From the NCBI GenBank assembly GCA_039000515.1, contig JBCFYV010000100.1, forward strand, positions 24,563,769-24,627,768: a stretch of 64,000 nucleotides of DNA, in the 5' to 3' direction. Made by a program: the position numbers and the translations under genes. This DNA is from Timema cristinae. Taxonomy: Eukaryota; Arthropoda; Insecta; Phasmatodea; Timematidae. Under the pieces are notes generated by a model. The model saw nothing but the letters and a program-made list of their open reading frames with translations, searched no databases and had not been told where the DNA came from. Each line of letters starts with the position of its first letter. The stretch's first letter is position 1. Positions 1-12,600 of this stretch are shown here, in pieces.

Positions 1-225
1 AAAAAGATCAAGACATTAAGCTTAAAGAAAGTACAACCTTATAACAATACTGTGTTATAGGACTGGTTCCTCAACTTGTGTTTGATCAGTGCTATCTGAC
101 ACCACCAGTTTAGTGGGTGTTATTTACACAGCAAGTACAAGGCTAGGATGAGTCAATCTACACATCCTCAATTCATCAACACATATCCCTATCATTTCAA
201 TAGACAACAGGGCAGGGACTTTGAA
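1..225. other. unassigned flank of minisatellite
   Basis: I see no gene, known repeat or tandem structure here. It is ordinary AT-rich sequence leading into the minisatellite, and probably lies within an intron of the Y-box gene, whose later exons must be to the left of the window. Confidence 0.4.
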
Positions 226-229
226 CTAC

Positions 230-1880
230 ACAAGACTAAAAACAAGCTGTTGGGAACTAGCCAACATGCAACACAGGCTGTTGGGAACTAGCCAACATGC
301 AACACAGGCTATTGGGAAATTGACAAGTAGTGACAAGCTGATGGGAAATTGACAACACGTGACAAACTGCTGGAAACTACACAATATGAGACATAGGCTA
401 TTGGAAATTGACGACATGTGACAAGCTGCTGAGAACGAGACAGCGCGCGACACAGAAAGCCGGGAACGAGACAGCGCGCGCAGCAACGAGAAGGCGCGGG
501 GGAACGAGACAGCGCGCGACAAAAGAAGGCCGGGAACGAGATAGCGCGCGACACAGAAAGCCGAGAACGAGACAGCGCGCGACACAGAAAGCCGGGAACG
601 AGACAGCGCGCGACACAGAAAGCCGGGAACGAGACAGCGCGCGACACAGAAAGCCGGGAACGAGACAGCGCGCGACACAGAAAGCCGGGAACGAGACAAG
701 CGCGCGACACAGAAAGCGGGAACGAGATAGCACGCGACAAGAAGGCTTGGGAACAAGAGAACATATGACACAGAAGGTTGGGAACAAAAGAACATACGAC
801 ACAGAAGGTCGGGAACAAAAGAACATACGACACTAAGGTTGGGAACAAAAGAACATACGACACTTAAGGTTGGGAACAAAAGAACATACGACACTTAAGG
901 TTGGGAACAAGAGAACATACGACACTTAAGGTTGGGAACAAGAGAACATACGACACTAGAAGGTGGGAACAAAGAACATACGACACAGAAGGTTGGAACA
1001 AAAGAACATACGACACAGAAGGCTGACACAAAAGAACATACGACACAGAAGGCTGGCAACAAGAGAACAACGATACAGAAGGCTGGGAAACAAGAGAACA
1101 TACGAACAGAAGGCTGGGTACAAGAGAACATACGACACAGAAGGCTGGGTACAAGAGAACATACGATACAGAAGGCTGGGTACAAGAGAACATACGTACA
1201 GAAGGTTGGGAACAAGAGAACATACGTCACAAAGGTTGGGAACAAAGAACTACGACACAGAAGGTTGGGAACAATAGAACACGACACAGAAGGTTGGGAA
1301 CAATAGAACATACGACACAGAAGGTTGGGAAAAAGAACATACGACACAGAAGGTTGGGAATAAGAGAACATACGACAAGAAGGTTGGGACAAGAGAACAT
1401 ATGAACAGAAGGTTGGCACAAGAGAACATACGATACAGAAGGCTGGGCACAAGAGAACATACGATACAGAAGGCTGGGCACAAGAGAACATACGATACAG
1501 AAGGCTGGGCACAAGAGAACATACGATACAGAAGGCTGGGCACAAGAGAACAATACAGAATACAGGAAATGGGTGGGCACAAGAGAACATACGATACAGA
1601 AGGCTGGGTACAAGGAACATACGATACAGAAGGCTGGGCACAAGAGAACATACGATACAGAAGGTGGGCACAAGGAACATACGATACAAAGGCTGGGCAC
1701 AAGGGAACATACGATACAGAAGGCTGGGCACAAGAGAACATACGATACAGAAGGTTGGGAACAAGAGAATATACGACACAGAAGGTTGGGAACAAGAGAA
1801 TATACGACACAGAAGGTTGGGAACAAGACAACACTTGAAAGAGAGCAGGGGTAACTAACACACTTGAAAGAGAATGATCG
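230..1880. repeat. 31-bp minisatellite with variant blocks
   Basis: About 50 head-to-tail copies of a unit near 31 bp; a typical unit reads GGGAACAAGAGAACATACGA followed by CACAGAAGGTT. Four variant blocks run left to right. A 'CTAGCCAACATGCAACACAG' type covers about 240-400. A GC-rich type containing GACAGCGCGCGACACAGAAAG covers about 430-740. An 'AAAAGAACATACGACAC' type covers about 760-1060. A 'GGGCACAAGAGAACATACGATACAG' type covers about 1060-1830. The unit is not a multiple of three and has almost no stops, so several frames on both strands stay open for hundreds of bases. These readings are not genes. Many copies have 1-2 bp deletions, which is how the array drifts. Confidence 0.93.
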
Positions 1881-2117
1881 AACTACAATACTTAAGAGAA
1901 TACTGTGAACTATAAGGAACTTGAAAAAGGGTACTAGGGACTAGACCTGATCTCACTTACATCCAATGACCATATTTTGGCTGCATATACTGTGTTATAA
2001 TAATCGTGGAAGTTAAAATGGGAAATTGGGTCTGTGTTATCTGATATATTTACAGCTCCTATTGGCTTTTCGTCTACAAATTAAAATAGACAAATATCTT
2101 TTAATGAATGTATTGTT
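1881..2117. other. unassigned AT-rich interval
   Basis: I see no gene. The first 30-40 bases still echo the minisatellite ('cacttgaaagagaa' occurs twice), after which the sequence is unremarkable. Confidence 0.4.
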
Positions 2118-2262
2118 CCCCCATGGCTTCTTTGGTGCTGACTGACAGCTCTGAAAAGTAACTAAACCAAATTGTGTATCCCTATGCCGAAGCATATGAT
2201 TTGCAAAAACATGTGATAGCAGCTGTCATTTCTGACAGTTAAATTTTAGGTCCATACAAGAA
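2118..2262 (+). mobile_element. MITE-B copy 1 (partial)
   Basis: This stretch shares a terminal segment (GGCTTCTTTGGTGCTGACTG then ACAGCTC) and an internal segment (GTGTATCCCTATGCCGAAGC, then ATGATTTGCAAAAACATGTG) with the reverse complement of the element at 52872-53092. That second copy has two inverted ends, so this one looks like a half copy or a one-ended derivative. The superfamily is unknown. No target duplication was identified. Confidence 0.6.
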
Positions 2263-2550
2263 ACCTATACAACCGTTTTATTTATTTTCTATATATTTTG
2301 ACTTGATATGTTGATGAGCTAGTATTAGTTATTAATTTTTTCAAGAATATATATATTTTTTAAATTTATCATTTAATCCATATTATTTTTTATTGTAATA
2401 AATTTAAAAAATTTAATAAAAATTCATATTTTTTCCATTTTCATTGTTAATATTAGTATTATTAACAACATTATAAATGTGAAAAACCTGAATGTCTATT
2501 ACTACACATAGAAAAAAAAACATTCATAAATCTTTTTAACAGTATTACAA
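2263..2550. other. AT-rich intronic sequence
   Basis: Low-complexity AT-rich DNA with no recognisable gene or element. Confidence 0.4.
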
Positions 2551-2838
2551 CATATTGGTGACCTGGCAGTCTAGGAGTAAGATGTCAAACTTGAGCTGGA
2601 GGTCCAGGGCTCAATCCTCGGTACCGGCACAGATTTTTCTGATTGCCGAACCCTCCCTTCACCTCTGATAAGACGTGTATTAATCACAACTTGTGAATGT
2701 GAGGAATGCCAGGCCTCCACCGTGGTTCGGATTCCACGTTAAACTATAGGTCCTCCATTTCATCTCACAATCACCCTACCATTACACATTAGCTTAAGTG
2801 CGTACAACCCGAACAGGTAGTAAAACATGATGATGATG

Positions 2839-2870
<32 letters not shown>

Positions 2871-2871
2871 T
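2551..2871 (+). mobile_element. tRNA-derived SINE, family X, with (TAA)n tail
   Basis: The head resembles a tRNA gene: a box A-like 'GGTGACCTGGCAGTCTAGGA' and, after 'GGAGGTCCAGG', a box B-like 'GCTCAATCC'. The body is shared with 10990-11242 and 21205-21432 (for example 'CACCGTGGTTCGGATTCCAC' and 'CCTCCATTTCATCTCACAAT'). The 3' end reads 'CAACCCGAACAGGTAGTAAA' followed by GATGATGAT and (AAT)n. The same 3' motif ends the family W SINEs in this window. Confidence 0.75.
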
Positions 2872-4347
2872 ACACCATATTAGAAAACATTCTAAAGTAG
2901 TTTAAAGTAAGGAGTAGTAATAAAGTTTAAGACTTAGATAGAAAACTTAAAAATAGCTATAATAAAATATATAGATTTTCAATTGAATGAATTATAGTTT
3001 TAAAATTGGTATATGAATTAAGTGACTTAATATTCAAAATATTAATTATGTTAATTATATTTTGCTTTTAATGAATTACAAAATTTCCTATATAAAAATT
3101 TTCAAAAAAGTTGTAACATCAACTGAATTAAAACATGGGTTGATGACAAGTCTAAATACACAAATAACATATTAAAATATATTTACAAAACTTGGATATA
3201 ACAAATAAAGGCCAAAAACAAAATTTAAAGATCAACAGTGTTTTAAATTAGGTAATAAAATTGAATTACTGGGTTAGCATCTCCCAATAAGGTTTAATAA
3301 AGTTATTAAACTGTTATGGTTTACGTAGAACGTTTATGAAAAATATAATTTTTTTTTAAGGTGCCTTATCTTGGTTCAATCCCATTACTCCTTGTGATAA
3401 TCAGCCATTAGAATGATGCTGATTTATATTCTTCCGACATGTTTCGGTATAAAAATACCATAATCATGTACAGCGTAAAATGAAATTAAAGAACCATGAA
3501 GAAAACTTGAGAATTATGTTTTACAAAAATCTTGAATTACCGTTTTATTAATGAATTTGTAAAAGATAATTAATAAACAAACAAACTTACCAATGTTGCT
3601 GTGCGGGATTAGAGTTACTACTCTAAAACAGTTGTAACAAAGTCTCTAAAAAACTACAGTAACTTATAACTTGAAGTCTTAGCCTGGTATTTATTTAATT
3701 AACAGTGGGGAAAGACTAGCAAGTATTTTTTATTACAATTCACAATTTTTTTTGAAATACTATAAAAATCCTAAAACTCTAGGTTTAGTCTAGAGGGCAA
3801 CACAACACAATCTTGGGGTTAAAAGATTTATTTAATAATGTTGATACACTTAAATTTTCAAATAATGTATATCAATCACTGAGAAATACTCGCTATTTTT
3901 TTTATCACACACTTTAATGTTATATTAGATAAATTATTATTTCAAGATCGCTAAAAAAAGTTTATTTTCCAAGGATAACATGCTCACACACCGAAATAAT
4001 ATTCACAAAAGAACATAGATTAATAAGTAGCCGAAATAATATTAAAAAACATTGTATTATTCAAATTTGTAATAAAATTATTAATGGTAGCATAGACACG
4101 CCTAAATACCTATCAATAGTACTCAACTATAAAATATTTTGTTCAACTTGTTGACTCACACACGTGGTTTTATTAACTGTATTTTATGTGATAATTCACT
4201 GTTATAGTGTATTTTAGAAGGGTTAGATTTTGGTTATAAGAATAAATGTTTGGTTGGTTGCTTAGTATTGAAGTTTTCTTTTGCTGTTTAATTCTAATTA
4301 ATTATTAAAAGCAAGAGAACGTTAAAAGTGACCTTATATACTGAAAA
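2872..4347. other. AT-rich intronic sequence
   Basis: About 1.5 kb of strongly AT-rich sequence. I searched both strands for the missing cold-shock-domain exon of the Y-box gene and did not see it. No transposon ends recognised. Confidence 0.4.
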
Positions 4348-4486
4348 CAAATATGTAGGGATGGGTTGTGAAATCACAACCTTCTTCTTTGTCATTGCTC
4401 CTCTGATGTCACATTCACAACCTATTCCTGACAGATGAAAGGAGCTGTTCCTTTTTGACATTGGTCCATGGATCAAATACATGGCG

Positions 4487-4675
4487 TAACAGGTCCGGAG
4501 TAAACTTGTTCGTCTCTGTCACAGACACTGTAACAGGTCCAAAGTAACCTTGCTCCTAGTTTCTGGCAGAGACAGCGCTGTAACAGGTCCGTAACCTTGC
4601 TCCTCGTCTCAGGCACAGACAGCGCTCTAACAGGTCCGGGACAACCTTGTTCCTTTATGCTCCAGAGATTTTTGG
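4487..4675. repeat. internal 44-50 bp tandem repeat of the hAT element
   Basis: Four units begin with TAACAGGTCC at about 4487, 4531, 4581 and 4628. Each continues with a variant of 'GTAACCTTGCTCCTCGTCTC' and 'GCACAGACAGCGCTG'. Isolated half-units recur near 4736 and 5420, so the repeat probably once extended further inside the element. Confidence 0.8.
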
Positions 4676-4931
4676 AGCTGTCGGACAGTAGAAAGGGAAG
4701 TGGATGCTTTGTGTTCTTGCTACACCACTGAGATCAGGTCCGGCGCAACTTTACTTATCTATTATAGGCCTAGTCTAGAGTTGGTTTGGGGAGTAACAAA
4801 TGAGTTTTGAAGGGGAGGTACAAAACATTATTTCCACAATACAAGCACAGTATGTGATGTATTCGCACAGTAAATTGTTACGTTAATTAACATTGAAGGG
4901 ACTCACTTGGTGGTAAAATTATTTAAGGCAA

Positions 4932-5142
4932 GGGTCAGCAATCTACTGACCGACTGATTTTATCTGGCCCACAAAATATTTAGCAAACAATAATTTGTTC
5001 AACAAATGGACTTAATAGCCAATTACTAATTAGGGAATGTAAAATGGAACCTTTTTTTTGCTTTAGTTTTTTCAAATTAGCCAAACATTTTTTAAAACCC
5101 ATAAAGCCCACGATATCAAAAGGGTTGCAAGCCTCTGGTCTA
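4932..5142. mobile_element. possible nested hAT-like MITE
   Basis: The left end CAAGGGTCAGCAATCTACTG and the reverse complement of the right end (CAGAGGCTTGCAACCC) are imperfect inverted repeats resembling the common hAT end CAGGGGTCGGCAA. I could not find matching 8-bp flanks, so this is tentative. Confidence 0.3.
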
Positions 5143-5356
5143 TGGCTTCACTCTCGAACTAGAATGGACTGCCGACGACAGTGATATTGAGGTTCAATTC
5201 CGGTTGGATGCACTGAGGGTGATTTTTCGTAGACGTTTCAACTTTCGTTTCAAACAAATGTGGGGGCACTTCCTCTAGAATCAACCATCTTCATCCCTAG
5301 CACATTGGCATAAATGCATAAAGCCCAGACGGGCAGTAAACGCGGTGCTAAAAAAA
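5135..5356 (+). mobile_element. tRNA-derived SINE, family W
   Basis: Family W order is visible: 'CTAGAATGGACTGCCGACGA', box B-like 'GAGGTTCAATTCC', 'TGCACTGAGGGTG', a diverged 'CAAATGTGGGGGCACTTCCT', 'TCATCCCTAGCACATTGG', then the shared end 'GCCCAGACGGGCAGTAAACG' and 'CGGTGCTAAAAA'. It sits inside the hAT element. Confidence 0.7.
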
Positions 5357-5493
5357 ACCTAGGCTGGGACTAGGTACGAATACTGTCACTGTGACAAAAA
5401 TGAGCAGGTAAAAGTAACAGGTCCAGTGGTGGAGCAGTAACAGATTGCTCCTGCTCCACTTAAGGAGCAGTTTTTCCCATCCCTACAAATATG

Positions 5494-6518
5494 GATACTA
5501 GATAGAAGCTACACTGCCGGTTGATGACATAGAAAAAAGAGGACCCTGTTGCCGGTTAGGCAGCGAATGATATTAATACTCGTGTTTACAAAATTTAAAC
5601 TTTATATTATTTCACAAACATTTTCTATGTTTTCCCCTCTTTTCGTATCACCAATCATTTATTTATGTTAAAGATATGCGAGGGCAGTTATAAAAGTATT
5701 GAGTGAATATAATCCCATTAAATGTAAAATTTCACATTCTATTTAACCTCTAATTGCCACAAGAGTTAAAAGAAAAACTAGAATGCATTTACTCAACCTT
5801 ATTTTCTTAAATTTGATTATGGAAAATAAAATTATATTAAATCTTTGGGGAAGAATTGTTAAAAGTGATTGATAATATTTTTAGTGATAATAATAATAGT
5901 AATTAGTAAATAAAAATTATTTCCAAATATGGTTGACAAGTTACTTTTAGACAATGTTGGCATTACTGATACCATCTGCTAGCTTCTGATAGCTGTCATG
6001 TAAAAGCATAGAAGTGCTAACACTACTGTAGCTTACTTAAAGTGTATAACACATTGTCCTCAATTATTATTGTAAATTTTGTTAGAACAAACTAGTTTTC
6101 AATCATAAAAAAAGTTATTTCTAAAACAATGTGTCTGTATATTTTTTTGTGATGTGTATGTTTACAGGAAGGAGGGCGAATCTAGGGGGAGAGATGTTAA
6201 AAGGAAATATTAAAATCATCAACTATCTTTTGTTGATCTATTACGGATGTTAAAAACATTGGAAATGTTAAAAACATGAACTTTTTTTTATTTAATATAT
6301 TTAATTTGTTTATATGTTTATAATGTCTTGTTTTTCTGACAAAACATGTCTCAAATCCTAAGTTATAAGTAAAGTAGTGATATTTACATCCAAAACATTA
6401 GCAGGAAAAACACCCTAAGAGGAAATATTCTAAATATCTTTCTTTATGAAAGTTATTGATATTTGAAGGTTTTTTGTGAAACCCTGAGTTTAAAGTAAAC
6501 AAGAGAATACAAACTCAC
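5494..6518. other. AT-rich intronic sequence
   Basis: No gene or element recognised. The right end directly abuts the splice donor of the cold-shock-domain exon at 6519. Confidence 0.4.
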
Positions 6519-9500
6519 CTGTTGATGAACCCGTACCCACTCTTGACGTTGAACCACTTTACAGTCCCGGTAACTTTGGTAGCTGAAAGAGAAAAATACT
6601 TTAATAGATAGCTTAGATAAAATAACTAATTAAAAAATTAAAAAACAAGTTCCAAAGATGAACTGTGAATTCTATTTTTAATGTTTCGCTCATCTGTGTT
6701 TGATAGAATTCTACATGAAGACTTTGAACAACGAATGTAGACCCCCAATTGTCTATCTTCTCAATGACTTTGACACCCACAATAATAGGAAGATAAACAA
6801 ACAGTGCTACATATTTAAACATAATCATTTTAAGAACAGCCACTATAGAGTGTTAACACCGACCAGTGATTTAATGACATTTATAAAGCAAGCATAAAAT
6901 TCAGACAGACCAATGTGATTTTTCTCTCTACACCTTTCTCATTACCTAGATAAACTAAAGGTGGGATGAAAAGGAACGCAAGAAAAGGCCAGTGATTTTG
7001 CAGTTTATGTCATTTTATGTTTTTGGCTAAAATAAATAAATAAATATAGCTCCAGTACAGAGTTTAATTTTCTTCACCTATTGAAATCATCAGTTCCTGA
7101 ATATCCATCACAGTATAGCGGCATTAGATGACAAATTTTTTAAATCAAAAGAAAAAGTTGTCATTCCAGGACACACTTGGACAGATATTTGGGAAATTTT
7201 GAGGTAATCATTGGAAGAAAATTAAAGTTTATGTTTGTACTGGAGCAATATTTTATTTATTTCTGCAAAAAAAATGTTTTTCCTTAAAAATTGCAAAAAA
7301 AAAAAAACACTGGTTTTTATCATGTCCCATTCCATCCCACCTAAATGAATTATTTATTATTTTTAGCACTGCTTTTTACAATTAAAATGTCAGATATTAG
7401 TAGGCCCTAGATTAGTCTATTGCTCAATAATAGTATTAGTTTGAGATGAAATTACAATTTTATTAACTTTTAGTGAAATTGTGCAAGGAAAAAATGTCAA
7501 ATTAAAAAACTCCCAACGTTAAAATTATCAATAACATATTATATAGGCTACTAAATATTAGCGGTTAAGAAAATAACTTTGAAATGCACCTGCATTAGTG
7601 TGTAGAAGGCATGGAAAAACCCACGTGATAAATCACATGTGGAAAGCTAACTCGTGGTGCCCAGACAAGGTTTGAACTCTGGCCTTTCCATTTCAGATAA
7701 TTGTGATAGTGTCAATTTTAATTTAAAAGGTTTTATGTCATTACTGTTTTAGTGTCACAACAATTCAACCTTTGAACTTCCAGTTATAACCGAGACAAGG
7801 AGTCATAATATTATCTTCAAAAAATTAAATCCCTTTGGGTTCAATCTTGTTTGAAAACTATTTCAATTTGTTCTAACTAAAGTTCTAATTCTTCACAAAT
7901 TTACTATTGCAGTTTTTTTTTAAATACCTTTATTATATAAATTTGACTGGTTAAATTTTGTGTGAGTAATAAAATTACCCCTCTCCCTGTTGCCAAAAAA
8001 ACTATTCTCAAACCGATGTGTATTTATTTTAGCAGAGTCTTACTACCCATTTATGTACTAATTAAGCCAGTGGTTTTAGGGATTTGTAAAGTTATGTTTG
8101 GAGAAAGTGTACACACATTTGTGTGATGGGAGTGGAAAACCATTTTGGAAAAACGACACTCAATACACCTGACATGAAATTCAATCCTCCTGTAATTTGC
8201 ATTTTAGTCTACTGAGAGAGTAGCACCTTAGACATATAACCTATGTCTGCAGGTCGAAACGTGTCGTTTGCAGTTCAAAGCATGCACAACAGTTCCGGAT
8301 ACCTTACCCGATTGCAGGTATAAGGGATTTCGCAAATCATGACAGGCATACATTTTCAGGAAAACGTTATGTGTTTGGTTGTTTACTTGTCGATAATTAT
8401 AAATATAATATTTGTTGCAATAATAAAATTTAGTAAACAGCCAAATAACATTGGATATTCAATAAAAGTTCATGCAAATACACATATTTTTTCATTACAT
8501 CACCTTTTAATTGTAATATATATGAAAGAATATGACCAGCCTTGGAAAAAAAAATGAGCGAGACTCGATCCAGCGATTACGGAGCTGGAACGCTAACCAC
8601 TCGACCAGCGCCACCGTGCTCATAGTCGCAATGCACCGGTACATATTCAACACGTAAAACTTCTCTTGAGATTTTCTCGAAAACGCCAAGTAGTACACCT
8701 TACTACTTGCACATTAGGTTGTCCTAATGGACTACAAAAGTGTACAAAGTTTGAAGATAATCCATGATCCGAACGTCTATTTTAGAATGTAGTAAGTTTT
8801 TTTACTGATGACAAAAAAGATCTAAAAACTGACAAATTTATTTGCCTCAAAGTGATCCAAAAAATGCAAGGAAAAAATTAACTGAAGTCACATGCAGTTC
8901 TTAGTTTGTGGAAACTAGTGACCCTAATTGAAATCAGACATTTCTTGGGCCTGCTCTTCTACTAGTGTATCGGTAGAGGAGTGAAAATAGTAGATCACTG
9001 GACCACTAGCCCTATGATCATTTGTAGCTTTTGTCCACAGATGAGCAGGTTGAGATCAAATATTGTCATGCTCCCACTGGGTCGACAGCTCAAAACAGAA
9101 AAAGACAAGAGAAGATGAATTTCACCATCTCTTCTAAGTTTTGCCATATTATACTAAACTAAAAAAGGGGTGTACTCAGGCATACTGTCCCGAAAAACTC
9201 GCCATCGATGAAGGGATATGCCCATTCTATGGCCATGTGAGCTTTCGAGTATATATTCAGAATAAGCCACACAAATATGGCTTCAAATTGTATGTTCTTG
9301 CTGAAGCAAGCAATGGCTACATCCTCAATTTCTAGGTGTACACCGGTAAACACAATGTAGACAACTCATCGTCCGCAGTTGTTACAGAGCTACTATCAGA
9401 TACTGAGTTTCTAAATAAAGAACATAGTCTACTTGGACAAATTCTATTCAAGTCCAGAATTGTCTGCAAAGTTGGCCGAAATGCTGTTGGAACAGTAAAT

Positions 9501-9619
9501 AAGTATAGGGAAAACATGCCAAAGGACTTGGTACCAAACTCAAAAAGCTCAAATGACCTTTCGATGCCAAGGATAGTGTACTTGTGTATAACCCAAACAG
9601 GTAGTAAGATGTGGTGCTA

Positions 9620-9669
<50 letters not shown>

Positions 9670-12600
9670 GTGTAATTGCTATGAAGTGGAAGGACAAAGG
9701 ATATATATATATATTTTAACTGTCCACAAGGCATCGAGCTTATTTTGGAACTCACACCACAAAAAAGTGGCAAAGAGGTACCGAAACCACTTACAGTGCT
9801 TGACTACAACCGCAACAAGGCAGATGACATGAGAATCACATGTTGACCTTGAGAATTAAGATTAGTATACTCAACAGGGACAACTGTGCTAAGAGGAATT
9901 AGCAGTCAGTGTTAAATGAAAACAAAAGTTATTTTGACTATAAAAATAAAAGTTGCTTATTTTTTTAAACAAATGTGAAAAGAAATGTCTTTTCCCATGA
10001 TGTTCCCCTAAAACCAAGCAAATTCCCCGACTTTTCCATGTCGCTGGACGCCCCAATTAGTGCGCTGAGCCCACCAAAATGCATAGACCAACTGACTATG
10101 TGTCTTTAGCCAAATTTGATGCATGGTTACATGCATGTACAAGAATTTGATTGTGTTAGAGGAAGAATTAAATAAAAAATTATTTGTTGGGTTGAGTATT
10201 ATAGCCTAACTACCTACATACATACATACATACATACATACATGAGAATCTAATATATATTTTTTACCGTTCATACACACTACAACAAAAGTATGATGAA
10301 ATAATTAAAGATGGGAGGTTTGAAAAATGCAGAAATTACACTATATACCGATACCTACCTTGTTTTAGTTAAGAATGGTGGTCTGAAAGGCCTTACCGGA
10401 ATTAAATTTAAAAAAAAATTTTTTTTAGAAAAAGTATAATTTATTGCTCGATTACACAAAATTTATTAAAGGAGTAATAATTACCGGCAGAGCTTGATTT
10501 TAAAATATTCTCATATTTTTTTTTAGTTTTACCAAAGTCGCTACCCATAATTTATATATCACTTCATTAAAGCGTTTCAGATGCACATAAGTATGTTATC
10601 TGTAAAATCTATATACAATATGTATTTTTACTAAGTATAGCAACTTTTTTTAAACAATAATATAAAAGATTATAAATTTTCCTTAATTAATTGGAATTAG
10701 GATTTTCTAAGTGAAGAATCATATGAATTTTATGTTAGCGACGTTAAATTTTCCAAAATCCAAAGAAAATTAAGTTTTAAATTTCTCACCTTTTATTTAT
10801 GTTTTGAATAGCTCAAATGTTAATAAAAGGAAATAATATATATATATTTTTTTACTAAGACTGAATGAGAAATAAGTAATTTTATTGTTGTTAGTGTTCA
10901 GTGACGCGGGCGTTAGCGAAGTGATATTTGGAAAAAGAACAAAAATTAATTTGGACTTCGCAGAACGAAATTTGGCTTAGTAAAAGTTACATCTTAATTT
11001 TATACGCACTTACACTAATGTGAAATGGTAGGGTCATTGTGAGATGAAATGGAGGACCTACAGTTTAACGTAGGATCCGAACCACGGTGGAGGCCTGGCA
11101 TTCCCCACATTCACAAGATGTCTTGTCAGAGGTGAAGGAAGGGTTTGGCAATCAGATAAATTTGTGCCGGGACCGGGGATTGAACCCCGGACCTCCAGCA
11201 CAGAAGTCTGACACCTTATCCCTAGACCACCAGGTCACCCTTAAGGCTATAAAAGTAGGATTATCTCTAACTAGCTTTTGTCACATTTGAAATATAGTGA
11301 TTACGAATATTTTTTCCCACTAGATTATATAGATCAATAATTTACTAAGTGGTCAAATTTTGTAAAGCCTGTCATTTGTAATTTTTTTATTTAGGGGGTA
11401 CAATAAATTTTTAGTCATAGCCAAGGGGTATGATCTAAAAAAAGCTAGAGAACTGTTGCTCCATACTATTTACCTGAATTTTCGTAAGTTGATCGAATAA
11501 TATTAGAATAAACTTTTTGACTAGTGATATAAGAAATAATACATACAGAATTGACTGCTGAGGACGGGGAGATCGAGGTTCGAATCTCGGTCGGGTGAAC
11601 TGGGGGTGGTTTTTCCTAAATGGTTTTCCACTCTCCCTCCACGCAAATGCAGGTTCACTTCCTCTAATCCAACCTTCCAAATTCCTAATTCGTTAGAGTA
11701 ATTAGTACTTAAAGCTTATAACCCGAACGGGTAGTAAGACGCAGTGCTATTATTATTACACACAGAACACACTACTGCTAGTGGGGAACACCGGAGCATT
11801 CTGGAAGGTTTTAGTGCCAAATTCAAAATATCGTGTTTATACATTGCATTACTTGGAAACAAACAAACATTGATTAAAATGTCGAAATTCATGACTAATC
11901 TATTAAAATGATTCTTCAAACAAAAATAACAGTATTACGGGAATATTTTACTGTGGTTATATAGTTTTTAATCTCTTTATTTTTGTATGGAATGTCAAAC
12001 TTTGAAATTCAGAGGTGGGGACTGTTAGCAAGGTGATGAAAGGGACTTAATAATTATTTGGTCTCATTTGTTTTTAATAATACCAATTTTAAATGTTTCT
12101 CTCAAGTTTTATACACTTTCTACAACAAAAGTTTTATTGCTTGTTTTAAGATAACAAAATCTTTATATAGGAGGGAGACATGAATTGTCCCTCCATTTGA
12201 GAGAGAAGACCCGTACAGGATGTAAAAGACATCTTCACTCCATCATAGGGTCTGGCTGTAGGCCTATATTGAATGTTATTATAAGGGCCTAGTATCTATT
12301 GTTCATACCTCTGTCACTTTCATATTTGTCAGAGCCATAAGAATACAGCTCAATAAAAGTAACAACTTGTTCTAGCTCATACCAGAAGATATAGTGCATC
12401 GTAAACACTAAATATGACAAGCAATGAATCTGGGCTATATCGGTAACTCCATTAAATTCTCATGTGACAAAAAAAAATTAACTAAAGGACTCAGCCCTTA
12501 TTGCTTATTAGTACTAAAATCTTTGATCAAATAACCAAACCCGATAGGCTAGCTTGTTGAGACTGTGGAAATGTTATCTCATAACATTATCATACAAGTG

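Larger units (their letters stand above)
4356..5485. mobile_element. non-autonomous hAT element with 8-bp target duplication
   Basis: The element starts TAGGGATGGG and ends with the perfect inverse CCCATCCCTA. It is flanked on both sides by the exact 8-bp direct repeat CAAATATG (4348-4355 and 5486-5493). Short T/C-AGGG-type ends plus an 8-bp duplication are the hallmark of the hAT superfamily. There is no transposase ORF, so it moved in trans. Inside are a tandem repeat (4487-4675), a possible smaller hAT-like MITE (4932-5142) and a SINE (about 5135-5356). This makes a nested series of insertions within the large intron of the Y-box gene. Confidence 0.88.

Noticed and set aside
226..1861. Long ORFs on both strands in the first 1.9 kb (up to 294 codons).
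   Set aside because: They are readings of the 31-bp minisatellite in different frames. Frames interleave and unit indels shift them, and nothing resembles a protein family.
8535..8640. A working tRNA gene on the minus strand.
   Set aside because: Box A and box B are visible, but no convincing acceptor stem or anticodon arm; a SINE head is more likely. The same applies to 20865-20940.
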